NCBI GenBank assembly: GCA_900751685.1
Contig: CAADSR010000299.1
Span: 1-7,907, forward strand
Direction: 5' to 3'
Length of the DNA: 7,907 bases
Source of the DNA: Clostridia bacterium
GTDB taxonomy: Bacteria; Bacillota; Clostridia; UBA1381
Shown: positions 1 to 6,720 of the stretch, one piece after another
Layout: each line of letters starts with the position of its first letter
Numbering within the stretch: position 1 is the stretch's first letter
Program-made: the position numbers and the translations under genes
The notes under the pieces: model-generated
Databases searched by the model: none
What the model was told of the DNA's origin: nothing
The model's input: the letters and a program-made list of their open reading frames with translations, nothing else

Positions 1-2
1 AG

Positions 3-140
3 ATCCTGCTGCGCAGCACCAGTAGAAGTATTGGCGGTATTGCAGCAGACGTAGGGTTTTTAGATAGCAGTAATTTTATTCACCAATTTAAAAAGCAAAC
101 CGGTATGAGGCCGGGAGAATATAGAAAGGACTTTACATAA
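3..140 (+). CDS. AraC-family transcriptional regulator, C-terminal fragment (5' end outside window)
   Basis: Reading from base 3 gives 45 residues ending at a TAA (138-140). They match the second helix-turn-helix of AraC/XylS regulators: an 'IAADVGF' helix start, then 'SSNFIHQFKK' (recognition helix) and the family signature end 'TGMRPGEYRK'. These proteins bind promoter DNA as activators or repressors, usually in response to a sugar bound by an N-terminal domain that lies outside the window. The stop overlaps the start of the downstream GH35 gene by one base (TAATG), and the ribosome binding site of that gene lies inside this one. A local role in controlling the glycosidase cluster is therefore likely, but this is inference from position. 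The ligand cannot be read from this fragment. The open left edge is the window boundary, not a truncation. Confidence 0.9.
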   Translation: MLLRSTSRSIGGIAADVGFLDSSNFIHQFKKQTGMRPGEYRKDFT

Positions 141-2284
141 TGGACTATTATTTCGATAAGACGACACCGCCGCAAATCAAGAGCGGCCATTTGAAATTGG
201 GAGGGAGCAATAATAAAGGCGAAGAAATCACGCTGAATAATAGGTATTTGATCCGCAATGGAAAGCCATGGATTCCAGTGATGGGAGAGATCCATTTTTC
301 AAGGCTGGACCCAAAGGATTGGGAAGACGAGCTGCTTAAAATGAAGGCTGGAGGGGTCTGCTTGATCTCCACTTATGTTTTCTGGATCTACCATGAGGAA
401 ATTGAAGGGGAGATGAATTTTACAGGCGCTTGTGATGTAGGGGCTTTTGTGCGGCTTTGTAAAAAGTGCGGGCTGGATGTGGTTTTACGGATCGGACCTT
501 GGGCCCATGGGGAATGCCGTAATGGCGGTTTCCCGGATTGGCTCCTTAAAAAAGAATTTCCGCTGCGGCAAAACCATCCTGAATATTTAAAATTGGCTGA
601 GGGATGGTACCGGGCGGTTGAGCAGCAGGTCCGTGGACTTTTATATCAGGACGGCGGGCCCATAGTGGCGGTCCAGCTGGAAAACGAATTGACTGACCAG
701 GCGGAGCATTTGAGAAAATTAAAAGAAATTGCAATTAAGGTTGGGCTTACAGTGCCGCTTTATACCGTGACAGGCTGGAACAGTGTGTATGGGGCAAGGA
801 TCCCCCAGGAAGAAGTACTGCCGGTATTTGGAGGGTATCCTGAAGCACCTTGGACAGGGCATACAAAGCAGTTGGAGCCGAGCCCCCATTTCTTCTTCCA
901 TCATATGCGCAATGACTCGGCGATCGGCACGGACTTGCTTCCCGTGACAGAGGGGGAGCAGGAGGAGCTGCCTTATACGGACTATCCCTTTGCGACGTGT
1001 GAGCTGGGCGGGGGAATTGAAGTCACCCAGCACCGCCGTCCTAAAATCTCTGGAGAGGATATCTACTCCATTTCCCTTGTAAAAATCGGCGATGGGAATA
1101 ACCTACCGGGGTATTATATGTATCATGGCGGCACGAACCAGATGGGGAAAAAATCAACGTTCCAGGAAAGCAAGGCGTCAGGGTATCCGAATGATTGCTT
1201 GATTCTTTCCTATGACTTTCAGGCGGCGCTTGGGGAATATGGCCTTTTGCGCCCTCAATACCGTATGCTCAAAGGACTTCACCAGTTCTTAAATAATTTT
1301 ATGGAAGAGTTTGCGCCGATGGATTCCTTTTTGCAGGCGGAGCCGGTGGTAGATCCCCATGACACTTCTTCGCTGCGTTATGCAATGCGTACGGACGGCA
1401 AAGCTGGATTTGTGTTTGTGAACAATTACCAGCGTCTGACAACCCTTGCTCCTCATAAACAAGTACGCTTTTGTGTGCCTTCGGATGGAAAAGAGTTTGT
1501 GTTCCCGGAAAAAGGAATGAGCATTTCAGAAGGGGAAAGCTTCTTTGTCCCATTCCAATGGGAGATTGGAGGACAGGTTTTAGATTATGCTACAGCGCAG
1601 CCTATTTGCCGGCAAGGGAATACGTTCTTTTTTATGGCACTTTCTACAGTTTGTGAATATTGCTTGGAAGGCCAATGTGTTACGGTAGAAACGCCTGGCT
1701 TAGAGAGTGGGTTTGAATGGGGCAGTATAAAAATCGTGACCCTGACCAAAGACCAGGCGCTGCACTGTTATCAAGATGACGGGCAGCGGGTTTACGTTGC
1801 ACGGCAGGATCTATATTTTAAAGGCGGGCAGGTCGTAAGCTATGGAAACGGGCCGGATCTTTCTTATTGGAAATGGAATGGGGAAGCTTTTGACTTTTAC
1901 CCTTGCTTCCGTTCAGAGGAACGGGGGAATGTATTAGTTCAGGAAATCAGCGCTCCTGGCTTTACATCGGAACATTTTTGGGAGTTGGAGGCCGGAGGCG
2001 CCCGCCCGGTTAAGCAATGGAGCGTTAAAACAGACCAGAAGAACGGGCTGCTGAAAATCTATTATGTGGGAGATGTGGCGCAGCTCTATGTGGATGGAAA
2101 GCTTGTTGCGGATGCGTATTATTATGGCGATGCATGGGAGGTTCCGGCTGCTTTGCTGGAGGGAAAGGAAGCCGTGCTGATGATTTCGGAGCTTAAGCCG
2201 GACATTTATTTGGAAACAAACAAAAAAGCTGGCTTAGAGCTGGAAAAAATAGAGTATGTGCCATACTATGAGGAGACGTTATAA
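140..2284 (+). CDS. Glycoside hydrolase family 35 beta-galactosidase-like enzyme
   Basis: This 714-residue protein has no signal peptide, so it is predicted cytoplasmic and would act on imported beta-galactosides. GH35 landmarks are in order: 'GEIHFSRL' (49-56), 'LRIGPWAHGEC' (116-126), the acid/base motif 'QLENE' (179-183, proposed acid/base Glu183), 'CELGGGIE' (287-294, proposed nucleophile Glu288) and 'YYMYHGGTN' (325-333). The Glu183-Glu288 spacing suits a TIM-barrel GH35 enzyme. The region after about residue 390 looks all-beta, and residues 635-690 resemble the galactose-binding-like sandwich common in GH35 proteins. At 714 residues it is longer than many bacterial GH35 enzymes, and the nucleophile motif differs from the classical ones. 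The start is fixed by AGAAAGGA (122-129) about 10 nt upstream of an ATG that overlaps the regulator stop. Its own stop overlaps the next start. Family assignment is firm; exact substrate (lactose-like, galactan or host-glycan galactose) is not determinable here. Confidence 0.93.
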   Translation: MDYYFDKTTPPQIKSGHLKLGGSNNKGEEITLNNRYLIRNGKPWIPVMGEIHFSRLDPKDWEDELLKMKAGGVCLISTYVFWIYHEEIEGEMNFTGACDVGAFVRLCKKCGLDVVLRIGPWAHGECRNGGFPDWLLKKEFPLRQNHPEYLKLAEGWYRAVEQQVRGLLYQDGGPIVAVQLENELTDQAEHLRKLKEIAIKVGLTVPLYTVTGWNSVYGARIPQEEVLPVFGGYPEAPWTGHTKQLEPSPHFFFHHMRNDSAIGTDLLPVTEGEQEELPYTDYPFATCELGGGIEVTQHRRPKISGEDIYSISLVKIGDGNNLPGYYMYHGGTNQMGKKSTFQESKASGYPNDCLILSYDFQAALGEYGLLRPQYRMLKGLHQFLNNFMEEFAPMDSFLQAEPVVDPHDTSSLRYAMRTDGKAGFVFVNNYQRLTTLAPHKQVRFCVPSDGKEFVFPEKGMSISEGESFFVPFQWEIGGQVLDYATAQPICRQGNTFFFMALSTVCEYCLEGQCVTVETPGLESGFEWGSIKIVTLTKDQALHCYQDDGQRVYVARQDLYFKGGQVVSYGNGPDLSYWKWNGEAFDFYPCFRSEERGNVLVQEISAPGFTSEHFWELEAGGARPVKQWSVKTDQKNGLLKIYYVGDVAQLYVDGKLVADAYYYGDAWEVPAALLEGKEAVLMISELKPDIYLETNKKAGLELEKIEYVPYYEETL

Positions 2285-4029
2285 TGAGGTATATCAGTTT
2301 TTTTTCACTGGTATTTGTCCTTTTCTGCCTTACAGGGTGCCAAAGCCAGATTCCGGTGGAAACATCTTCTACTACAGTGACTTTGGATGGAATGCCAATT
2401 GCTTCCTATCAGATCGGTGAAAAGACAGCCATTTCTTTAAATGACCTGGAGCATTATGGATTTACAGTAGAGGCGGGGGAGAAGGAGGTCCGTGTGACCG
2501 CAGAAATGTCTTTTGACCCGGCCAATGCGCCCAAAGCAGTAGAAAATCCGGAAATACATACAATGGCTGCCAAAGACCATCAAAAGGCGTGGGTCAATGG
2601 GATCCGGATACCGGTGTATTCCTTTGACGGGCAGAGTGCTGTCTTGGCAGAGGACCTGTGCTGGTTTAGAACAGAATATAACCAGCAGTGGGGGTATTCG
2701 GACTATAACTTTAGAGGGAGCTTGAAGGATCAAACAAATACCTTTGAATTGGAGCTCTTCCGGCTAAAGCTTGGAAATATGCCGGAGATTGCTGCCCGCC
2801 ACGGGCAAATGGCAGCCGCCCCTGTGATCGACCTGTATACCGAAGCATCTACGGAAGAGGCGGCGTATTACGGCGCAAAATTAGAGCCGGAAAACGGCGT
2901 TTATGCAGGGATCAATGGGGATGGCGTCGTACTGGAGGATCTGGGTTGTTACCTGAATTATGTTGTATTCGACGATTTTCAAACGGACTTGACTTTTCCC
3001 AATAAAAATTATGTGCGGGAAAATGACTGTATTGCTGTCGTGGCTTGGAATATAGCAGACCTGTCCCTGGTATTTGAAAATGAAGCTTATATCCGCAAGA
3101 CCCTGGACAAGCTAGACAGCTATCAAAAGCCTATGATCATCCGTTTTGGTGCGGAGATGAATGTCAGTGAGATCGGCGACTCCCCTTCGGGCTTTGTAAA
3201 TGCGTTCCGTATGATTGCGGATATTGTCCATGAATATCCCAATTTTGCGGTCATGTGGTCGGTAAATGATATGGGGGCTTTAAATAAGCCCATGGAGTAT
3301 TATTATCCGGGTGACGAATATGTGGACTGGGTTGGCATCTCAGCGTTTATGAAAAAGCATTTTATGGCAGATCCGAATGAAGAAAACAATATCTATTTTA
3401 TGACCGGTGACTACGCATGGCATACTAATGTCGTGCAAAATGTGCTGCATTTTATGGAGCAGCATGGGATCGAAAAGCCTTTGGCAATCAGTGAGGGCGG
3501 CAGCGTGACCCAGCTTCATTATGAGGGGGGAGAGATCGGGCGCTGGTCCCGGGCACGGATCGGAAATATGTATTGGCAGACCATCATGCGCTATCCCCAA
3601 ATCAAGTTGATCGATTATTTTAACCATCCCACACCCGATGAGCCGCAGTCCTATGATATTTCCCAGCGGCCGGATTTGATTTCACAGATCCAGTCTGCTG
3701 TCAGCAGCGGCGCTTACCGCTCCGGCTATAATGGGGAGGCAAAGTTCTCCTTTGCAGAAGCGGCCGGAAGGAAATATACAGCGGATATCCCTCTATATAC
3801 CTATGCTTATACTGGGGGCGAAGAGGTGCAGGAGGTGTCTTATACTGTAGATGGGCAGCTTATAGAGGTCATCAAAGAGATCCCTTACCGGTTTGTTTTA
3901 CAAACGAATGAGTGGGAGGATGGCAGTCATCAGTTGACCTTGCAGGTTCGGACAGACCAGCAGATCTATCAGAAAGAATACCGTCTGGAAAAAGACGGGG
4001 GTGTTGTAAAAATGGAAAGAGAATCATAA
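2284..4029 (+). CDS. Surface lipoprotein with stalk-like N-terminal region and GH26-like glycosidase domain
   Basis: This 581-residue protein opens with a lipoprotein signal: hydrophobic residues 5-15, then lipobox L-T-G-C with the modified Cys at 19, so it should be anchored on the outer face of the membrane. Residues 31-75 and 101-150 form two units of the type 'VTLDGMPIASYQIGEKTAI...DL', resembling the copper-amine-oxidase N-terminal/stalk fold. Residues about 205-470 look like a clan GH-A GH26 barrel: 'RFGAEMN' (287-293, proposed acid/base Glu291), 'YYPGDEYVDWVGIS' (340-353, a typical GH26 signature) and 'LAISEGGS' (400-407, proposed nucleophile Glu404). The 113-residue spacing fits GH26. 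The usual His just before the acid/base Glu is Ala290, so activity or substrate may differ. Residues 485-570 look like an Ig-type beta-sandwich. The ATG overlaps the GH35 stop (TAATG), with AGGAG at 2271-2275. It probably trims or binds extracellular beta-glycan (mannan-like by family) for the cytoplasmic GH35. Lipoprotein nature is firm; enzyme activity is probable. Confidence 0.82.
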   Translation: MRYISFFSLVFVLFCLTGCQSQIPVETSSTTVTLDGMPIASYQIGEKTAISLNDLEHYGFTVEAGEKEVRVTAEMSFDPANAPKAVENPEIHTMAAKDHQKAWVNGIRIPVYSFDGQSAVLAEDLCWFRTEYNQQWGYSDYNFRGSLKDQTNTFELELFRLKLGNMPEIAARHGQMAAAPVIDLYTEASTEEAAYYGAKLEPENGVYAGINGDGVVLEDLGCYLNYVVFDDFQTDLTFPNKNYVRENDCIAVVAWNIADLSLVFENEAYIRKTLDKLDSYQKPMIIRFGAEMNVSEIGDSPSGFVNAFRMIADIVHEYPNFAVMWSVNDMGALNKPMEYYYPGDEYVDWVGISAFMKKHFMADPNEENNIYFMTGDYAWHTNVVQNVLHFMEQHGIEKPLAISEGGSVTQLHYEGGEIGRWSRARIGNMYWQTIMRYPQIKLIDYFNHPTPDEPQSYDISQRPDLISQIQSAVSSGAYRSGYNGEAKFSFAEAAGRKYTADIPLYTYAYTGGEEVQEVSYTVDGQLIEVIKEIPYRFVLQTNEWEDGSHQLTLQVRTDQQIYQKEYRLEKDGGVVKMERES

Positions 4030-4031
4030 CC

Positions 4032-4075
4032 AAAAGGCCGCAGGTAAGATCAAGAGATTTTTCTGCGGCTTTTTT
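4032..4075 (+). terminator. Rho-independent terminator after the glycosidase operon
   Basis: GGCCGCAG (4036-4043) pairs with CTGCGGCT (4063-4070), with one G-T wobble at the base. The stem extends through AAAA/TTTT and is followed by a T run to 4075. The loop is 19 nt, longer than usual. It starts only a few bases after the lipoprotein stop (4027-4029), which marks the end of that operon. Confidence 0.88.
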
Positions 4076-4124
4076 GCATACAAAAATAATTTAAAAGTTA
4101 TACCTTTTTGGTGGGAAATACCTC

Positions 4125-4152
4125 TTGACAAATCCGAAAAATGTGGTATGAT
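4125..4152 (+). promoter_or_regulatory. Sigma-A type promoter for the DUF2325 gene
   Basis: The -35 element TTGACA (4125-4130) is a perfect consensus match. After a 16-nt spacer comes TATGAT (4147-4152), preceded by TG at 4144-4145 (extended -10). Transcription should start near 4158-4160, immediately before the palindrome at 4161-4178. This predicts a leader of about 60 nt. Confidence 0.82.
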
Positions 4153-4160
4153 AATTATGA

Positions 4161-4178
4161 GGTTAGCCAAAACTAACC
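4161..4178. promoter_or_regulatory. Palindrome GGTTAG-N6-CTAACC, candidate DtxR-type operator
   Basis: A perfect 6-bp inverted repeat is separated by CCAAAA. It contains TTAG-N6-CTAA, the same core spacing as in the DtxR/IdeR iron-box consensus, and it sits at about +1 to +18 of the predicted transcript, where a bound repressor would block transcription. It could also act as an RNA hairpin. A second copy of the core lies after the gene (4519-4532), which favours a protein-binding site. The regulator is not in the window. Confidence 0.5.
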
Positions 4179-4203
4179 ATTTACCCGCCTTAAAATGGTA
4201 AAT
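4179..4203 (+). promoter_or_regulatory. Leader hairpin directly upstream of the ribosome binding site
   Basis: ATTTACC (4179-4185) pairs perfectly with GGTAAAT (4197-4203) around an 11-nt loop. It abuts the preceding palindrome without a gap and ends 4 nt before AGGAGG (4208-4213). It is A/T rich and only 7 bp long, so stability is modest. It could influence access to the ribosome binding site or be incidental. Confidence 0.4.
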
Positions 4204-4220
4204 CAAAAGGAGGAAGGAAA

Positions 4221-4502
4221 GTGAGTGTTGTAATTGTCGGCGGACATGACCGGATGGTCTGTATTTATAAGGATGTATGCAAAGAATTTCGCTGTAAGTC
4301 AAAGGTTTTTACGCAAATGCCTTCCAATTTAAAAGGGAAGATCGGCAGTCCTGATCTATTGATCTTGTTCACTAGCACGATGTCACATAAAATGCTGCGT
4401 TGTGCGGTAGAAACTGCAAATAAAAATAAAATTAAAATTGCCCGCTGCCATACCAGCAGTACGGCGGCGTTGAAAATGATTTTAGAAGAGCATTGCAATT
4501 GA
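4221..4502 (+). CDS. DUF2325 family small protein
   Basis: This 93-residue protein matches the DUF2325 pattern throughout: 'VVIVGGHDRM' (3-12) with a Rossmann-like beta-Gly-Gly start, 'VFTQMP' (29-34), 'SPDLLILFTSTMSHKM' (43-58) and 'RCHTSS' (75-80). The biochemical function of this family is not established. His9, His56 and His77 lie in the most family-like motifs, and there are six Cys residues (14, 20, 25, 61, 76, 92), which would permit metal or redox chemistry; that is inference. Start: GTG at 4221, 7 nt after AGGAGG (4208-4213); the protein begins exactly where the family usually does. The gene has its own promoter, and TTAG-N6-CTAA palindromes lie on both sides. From memory, DUF2325 genes in Clostridia often lie near iron-transport genes, which would fit iron-type control. 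It is followed after 128 nt by the pyruvate formate-lyase operon, with no convincing terminator between them, so some readthrough is possible. Confidence 0.88.
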   Translation: MSVVIVGGHDRMVCIYKDVCKEFRCKSKVFTQMPSNLKGKIGSPDLLILFTSTMSHKMLRCAVETANKNKIKIARCHTSSTAALKMILEEHCN

Positions 4503-4518
4503 TTTTTTTATGTCATAG

Positions 4519-4532
4519 TTAGCTTTTGCTAA
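4519..4532. promoter_or_regulatory. Second TTAG-N6-CTAA palindrome, upstream of the PFL operon
   Basis: TTAGC-TTTT-GCTAA is a perfect 5-bp inverted repeat with the same TTAG-N6-CTAA core and spacing as the site at 4161-4178. It lies 99 nt before the pyruvate formate-lyase start, in a non-coding region with no obvious gene of its own. It is a candidate operator for the same regulator. Support rests only on the repeated pattern in a short interval. Confidence 0.45.
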
Positions 4533-4542
4533 TTAATACGGA

Positions 4543-4568
4543 TTATGTAAAAATTAATGAGTACATAA
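4543..4568. promoter_or_regulatory. Inverted repeat TTATGTA-N12-TACATAA before the PFL gene
   Basis: TTATGTA (4543-4549) and TACATAA (4562-4568) are perfect inverted copies 12 nt apart in the A/T-rich gap 4503-4630. It does not match the Rex consensus (TTGTGAA-N4-TTCACAA type) or a Fur box. It could be a regulator site or an RNA hairpin. I see no confident -35/-10 pair in this gap; TAAAAT (4601-4606) is a possible -10 but lacks a good -35. Confidence 0.35.
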
Positions 4569-4630
4569 ATTTTATTTCCTGTGCCAAACTAAACATGGGA
4601 TAAAATTTAAAACATCATAGGAGGATAAAA

Positions 4631-6706
4631 ATGGAGTTCTATAAAGAATGGGAGGATTTTATTCCGGGCAGCTGGAGCAGCAGTGTGAATGTCCGGGATT
4701 TTATACAAAAAAATTATACGCTTTACGAAGGAGACGAATCCTTCTTGGCTCCTGCAACGGAGTCTACACAGAAGCTGTGGGAGGAAGCGGTCGGTCTGAC
4801 GGAAAAGGAACGGGAGGCAGGCGGAGTGCTTGATATGGATACAAAGACCGTATCCACCATCACATCTCATGGGGCTGGATATCTCGACCGGGAGCTGGAA
4901 GAGATCGTAGGCTTTCAGACGGACAAACCATTTAAGCGTTCTTTGCAGCCTTTTGGCGGGATCCGTGTCGCACAAAATGCCTGTGAGCAATACGGGTATC
5001 ATGTAGACCCGGAAGTCGTGGAGATTTTTACAAAATACCGTAAAACACATAATCAAGGGGTGTTTGACGCATATACGCCGGAAATGCGGATGGCGCGGAA
5101 GTCTGGCATTATTACAGGCTTGCCGGATGCTTATGGGCGTGGGCGGATCATTGGGGATTACCGCAGGGTCGCCCTTTATGGAGTGGATTTTCTGATAGAG
5201 GATAAAAAATATCAATTAGAGACCTCTCTTGCGCGGATGACATCGAAAAACATCCAGCTCCGGGAAGAGCTGACAGAACAGATCCGGGCGCTCGGAGAGT
5301 TGAAGGAATTAGGAAGGATCTATGGCCTTGATATTTCACGTCCCGCCGCAAATGCAAAAGAAGCAGTGCAGTGGCTGTATTTTGGCTATTTGGCAGCAGT
5401 CAAAGAGCAAAATGGGGCGGCAATGAGCTTGGGGCGTACTTCCACGTTCTTAGATATTTATATTCAGCGTGACTTAGAGAAAGGGCTGATCACAGAGGCC
5501 CAGGCGCAGGAGTATATCGATCATTTTATTATGAAGCTGCGTCTGGTAAAATTTGCCCGTACTGCTGAATATAATGAGTTATTTTCCGGCGACCCGACCT
5601 GGGTGACAGAATCCATCGGCGGCGTGGGGGTAGACGGGCGTCCTTTGGTGACGAAGACCTCGTTCCGTTACCTGCATACCCTGGATAATTTAGGCCCTGC
5701 GCCGGAACCGAACATGACGGTGCTCTGGTCTTTAAAACTGCCGAAAGCATTTAAAGAATATTGTGCGAAAATGTCGATCAAAACCTCAGCCGTGCAGTAT
5801 GAAAATGACGACTTGATGCGGGTGACCCATGGAGATGACTATGCGATCGCATGCTGTGTATCCTCTATGCGGGTGGGAAAAGAAATGCAATTCTTTGGCG
5901 CCCGGGCAAACCTGGCCAAATGCCTGTTATATGCGATCAATGGCGGTGTGGATGAAAAGCTTGGCGTACAGGTGGGGCCGCGTTACCGTGCGGTAGACCA
6001 GGATGTTTTAGATTTTGACGACGTCATGCAAAAGCTGGATGATATGATGGAGTGGCTTGCAGGGCTTTATGTCAACACATTGAATGTCATTCATTATATG
6101 CATGATAAGTATTGTTATGAGCGTTTGCAAATGGCGCTTCATGACCGGGAAGTAAAGCGTTATTTTGCAACAGGGATCGCAGGCCTTTCCGTTGTGGCAG
6201 ACTCCCTTAGTGCAATTAAATATGCGAAGGTGAAGCCGGTCCGCAATGAAAATGGCATTGTAGTAGACTATGAGATTGAAGGGGAGTTCCCGAAGTATGG
6301 AAACAATGACGACCGTGTAGACGGGCTTGCTGTCCAGGTCGTGCATTCCTTTATGGATAAGATCCGTAAGCACCATACCTACCGTGACAGTGTCGCGACT
6401 ATGTCGATCCTGACCATTACTTCAAATGTGGTCTATGGGAAAAAGACCGGGAATACGCCGGACGGAAGAAAGCAGGGAGTGCCGCTGGCACCGGGGGCAA
6501 ACCCGATGCACGGAAGGGACACCCATGGGGCGGCTGCGTCGCTGGCATCTGTGGCGAAATTACCATTTGGGGATGCGCAGGATGGGATTTCGAATACCTT
6601 CTCTATCGTTCCGGGTGCCTTGGGAAAGGATGATGAAATCTTTGTAGGCGACCTGGAGGTAGAACTCAGCCAGGGCTGCTGTGAAGGAACCGTAGGATGT
6701 GAATAG
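4631..6706 (+). CDS. pflB: Pyruvate formate-lyase catalytic core lacking the glycyl-radical domain (split PFL)
   Basis: This 691-residue protein catalyses, with its radical partner, pyruvate + CoA to acetyl-CoA + formate in the cytoplasm. PFL hallmarks: 'GLPDAYGRGRIIGDYRRVALYG' region (163-184), 'TSTFLDIYIQRD' (270-281), the adjacent catalytic cysteines Cys408-Cys409 in 'IACCVSSMRVGKEMQFFGAR' (406-425), and 'ITSNVVYGKKTGNTPDGR' (596-613). The Cys pair separates PFL from glycerol/diol dehydratase-like glycyl-radical enzymes, which have one Cys. Alignment with ordinary PFL runs to 'GALGKDDE' (662-669); then, instead of the glycyl-radical domain, comes a short tail with Cys683, Cys684 and Cys690 and a TAG stop. 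No Gly-radical motif is present. Normal PFL is about 740-760 residues; this core plus the next product totals 769. Start: AGGAGG (4619-4624), 6 nt before ATG, with an N-terminus typical of PFL. The next gene begins 14 nt later in another frame. Confidence 0.95.
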   Translation: MEFYKEWEDFIPGSWSSSVNVRDFIQKNYTLYEGDESFLAPATESTQKLWEEAVGLTEKEREAGGVLDMDTKTVSTITSHGAGYLDRELEEIVGFQTDKPFKRSLQPFGGIRVAQNACEQYGYHVDPEVVEIFTKYRKTHNQGVFDAYTPEMRMARKSGIITGLPDAYGRGRIIGDYRRVALYGVDFLIEDKKYQLETSLARMTSKNIQLREELTEQIRALGELKELGRIYGLDISRPAANAKEAVQWLYFGYLAAVKEQNGAAMSLGRTSTFLDIYIQRDLEKGLITEAQAQEYIDHFIMKLRLVKFARTAEYNELFSGDPTWVTESIGGVGVDGRPLVTKTSFRYLHTLDNLGPAPEPNMTVLWSLKLPKAFKEYCAKMSIKTSAVQYENDDLMRVTHGDDYAIACCVSSMRVGKEMQFFGARANLAKCLLYAINGGVDEKLGVQVGPRYRAVDQDVLDFDDVMQKLDDMMEWLAGLYVNTLNVIHYMHDKYCYERLQMALHDREVKRYFATGIAGLSVVADSLSAIKYAKVKPVRNENGIVVDYEIEGEFPKYGNNDDRVDGLAVQVVHSFMDKIRKHHTYRDSVATMSILTITSNVVYGKKTGNTPDGRKQGVPLAPGANPMHGRDTHGAAASLASVAKLPFGDAQDGISNTFSIVPGALGKDDEIFVGDLEVELSQGCCEGTVGCE

Positions 6707-6717
6707 AAAGGAAGAGG
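6707..6717 (+). promoter_or_regulatory. Ribosome binding site of the separate glycyl-radical protein
   Basis: AAAGGAAGAGG lies in the 14-nt gap between the core stop (6704-6706) and ATG at 6721; AGGA is 8 nt from the ATG. This purine-rich site supports independent or coupled initiation of the radical domain and argues against the split being a sequencing error. Confidence 0.75.
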
Positions 6718-6720
6718 AAT

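Noticed and set aside
719..1033. Minus-strand frames inside the GH35 and lipoprotein genes
   Set aside because: They are shadows of strongly supported + strand genes and show no motif or ribosome binding site.
4221..4502. DUF2325 gene as a component of the PFL enzyme
   Set aside because: It has its own promoter and is separated from PFL by 128 nt containing candidate operators. Family knowledge gives no catalytic link; only shared regulation is plausible.
4490..4512. Intrinsic terminator after the DUF2325 gene
   Set aside because: There is a seven-T run at about 4503-4509, but the sequence before it forms no convincing GC stem, only the short ATTGCAAT palindrome.
4607..5215. Long minus-strand open frame (202 codons) opposite the PFL gene
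   Set aside because: It lies opposite a clear PFL coding region, has no recognisable family, and has the Cys/His/Pro-rich look of antisense translation.
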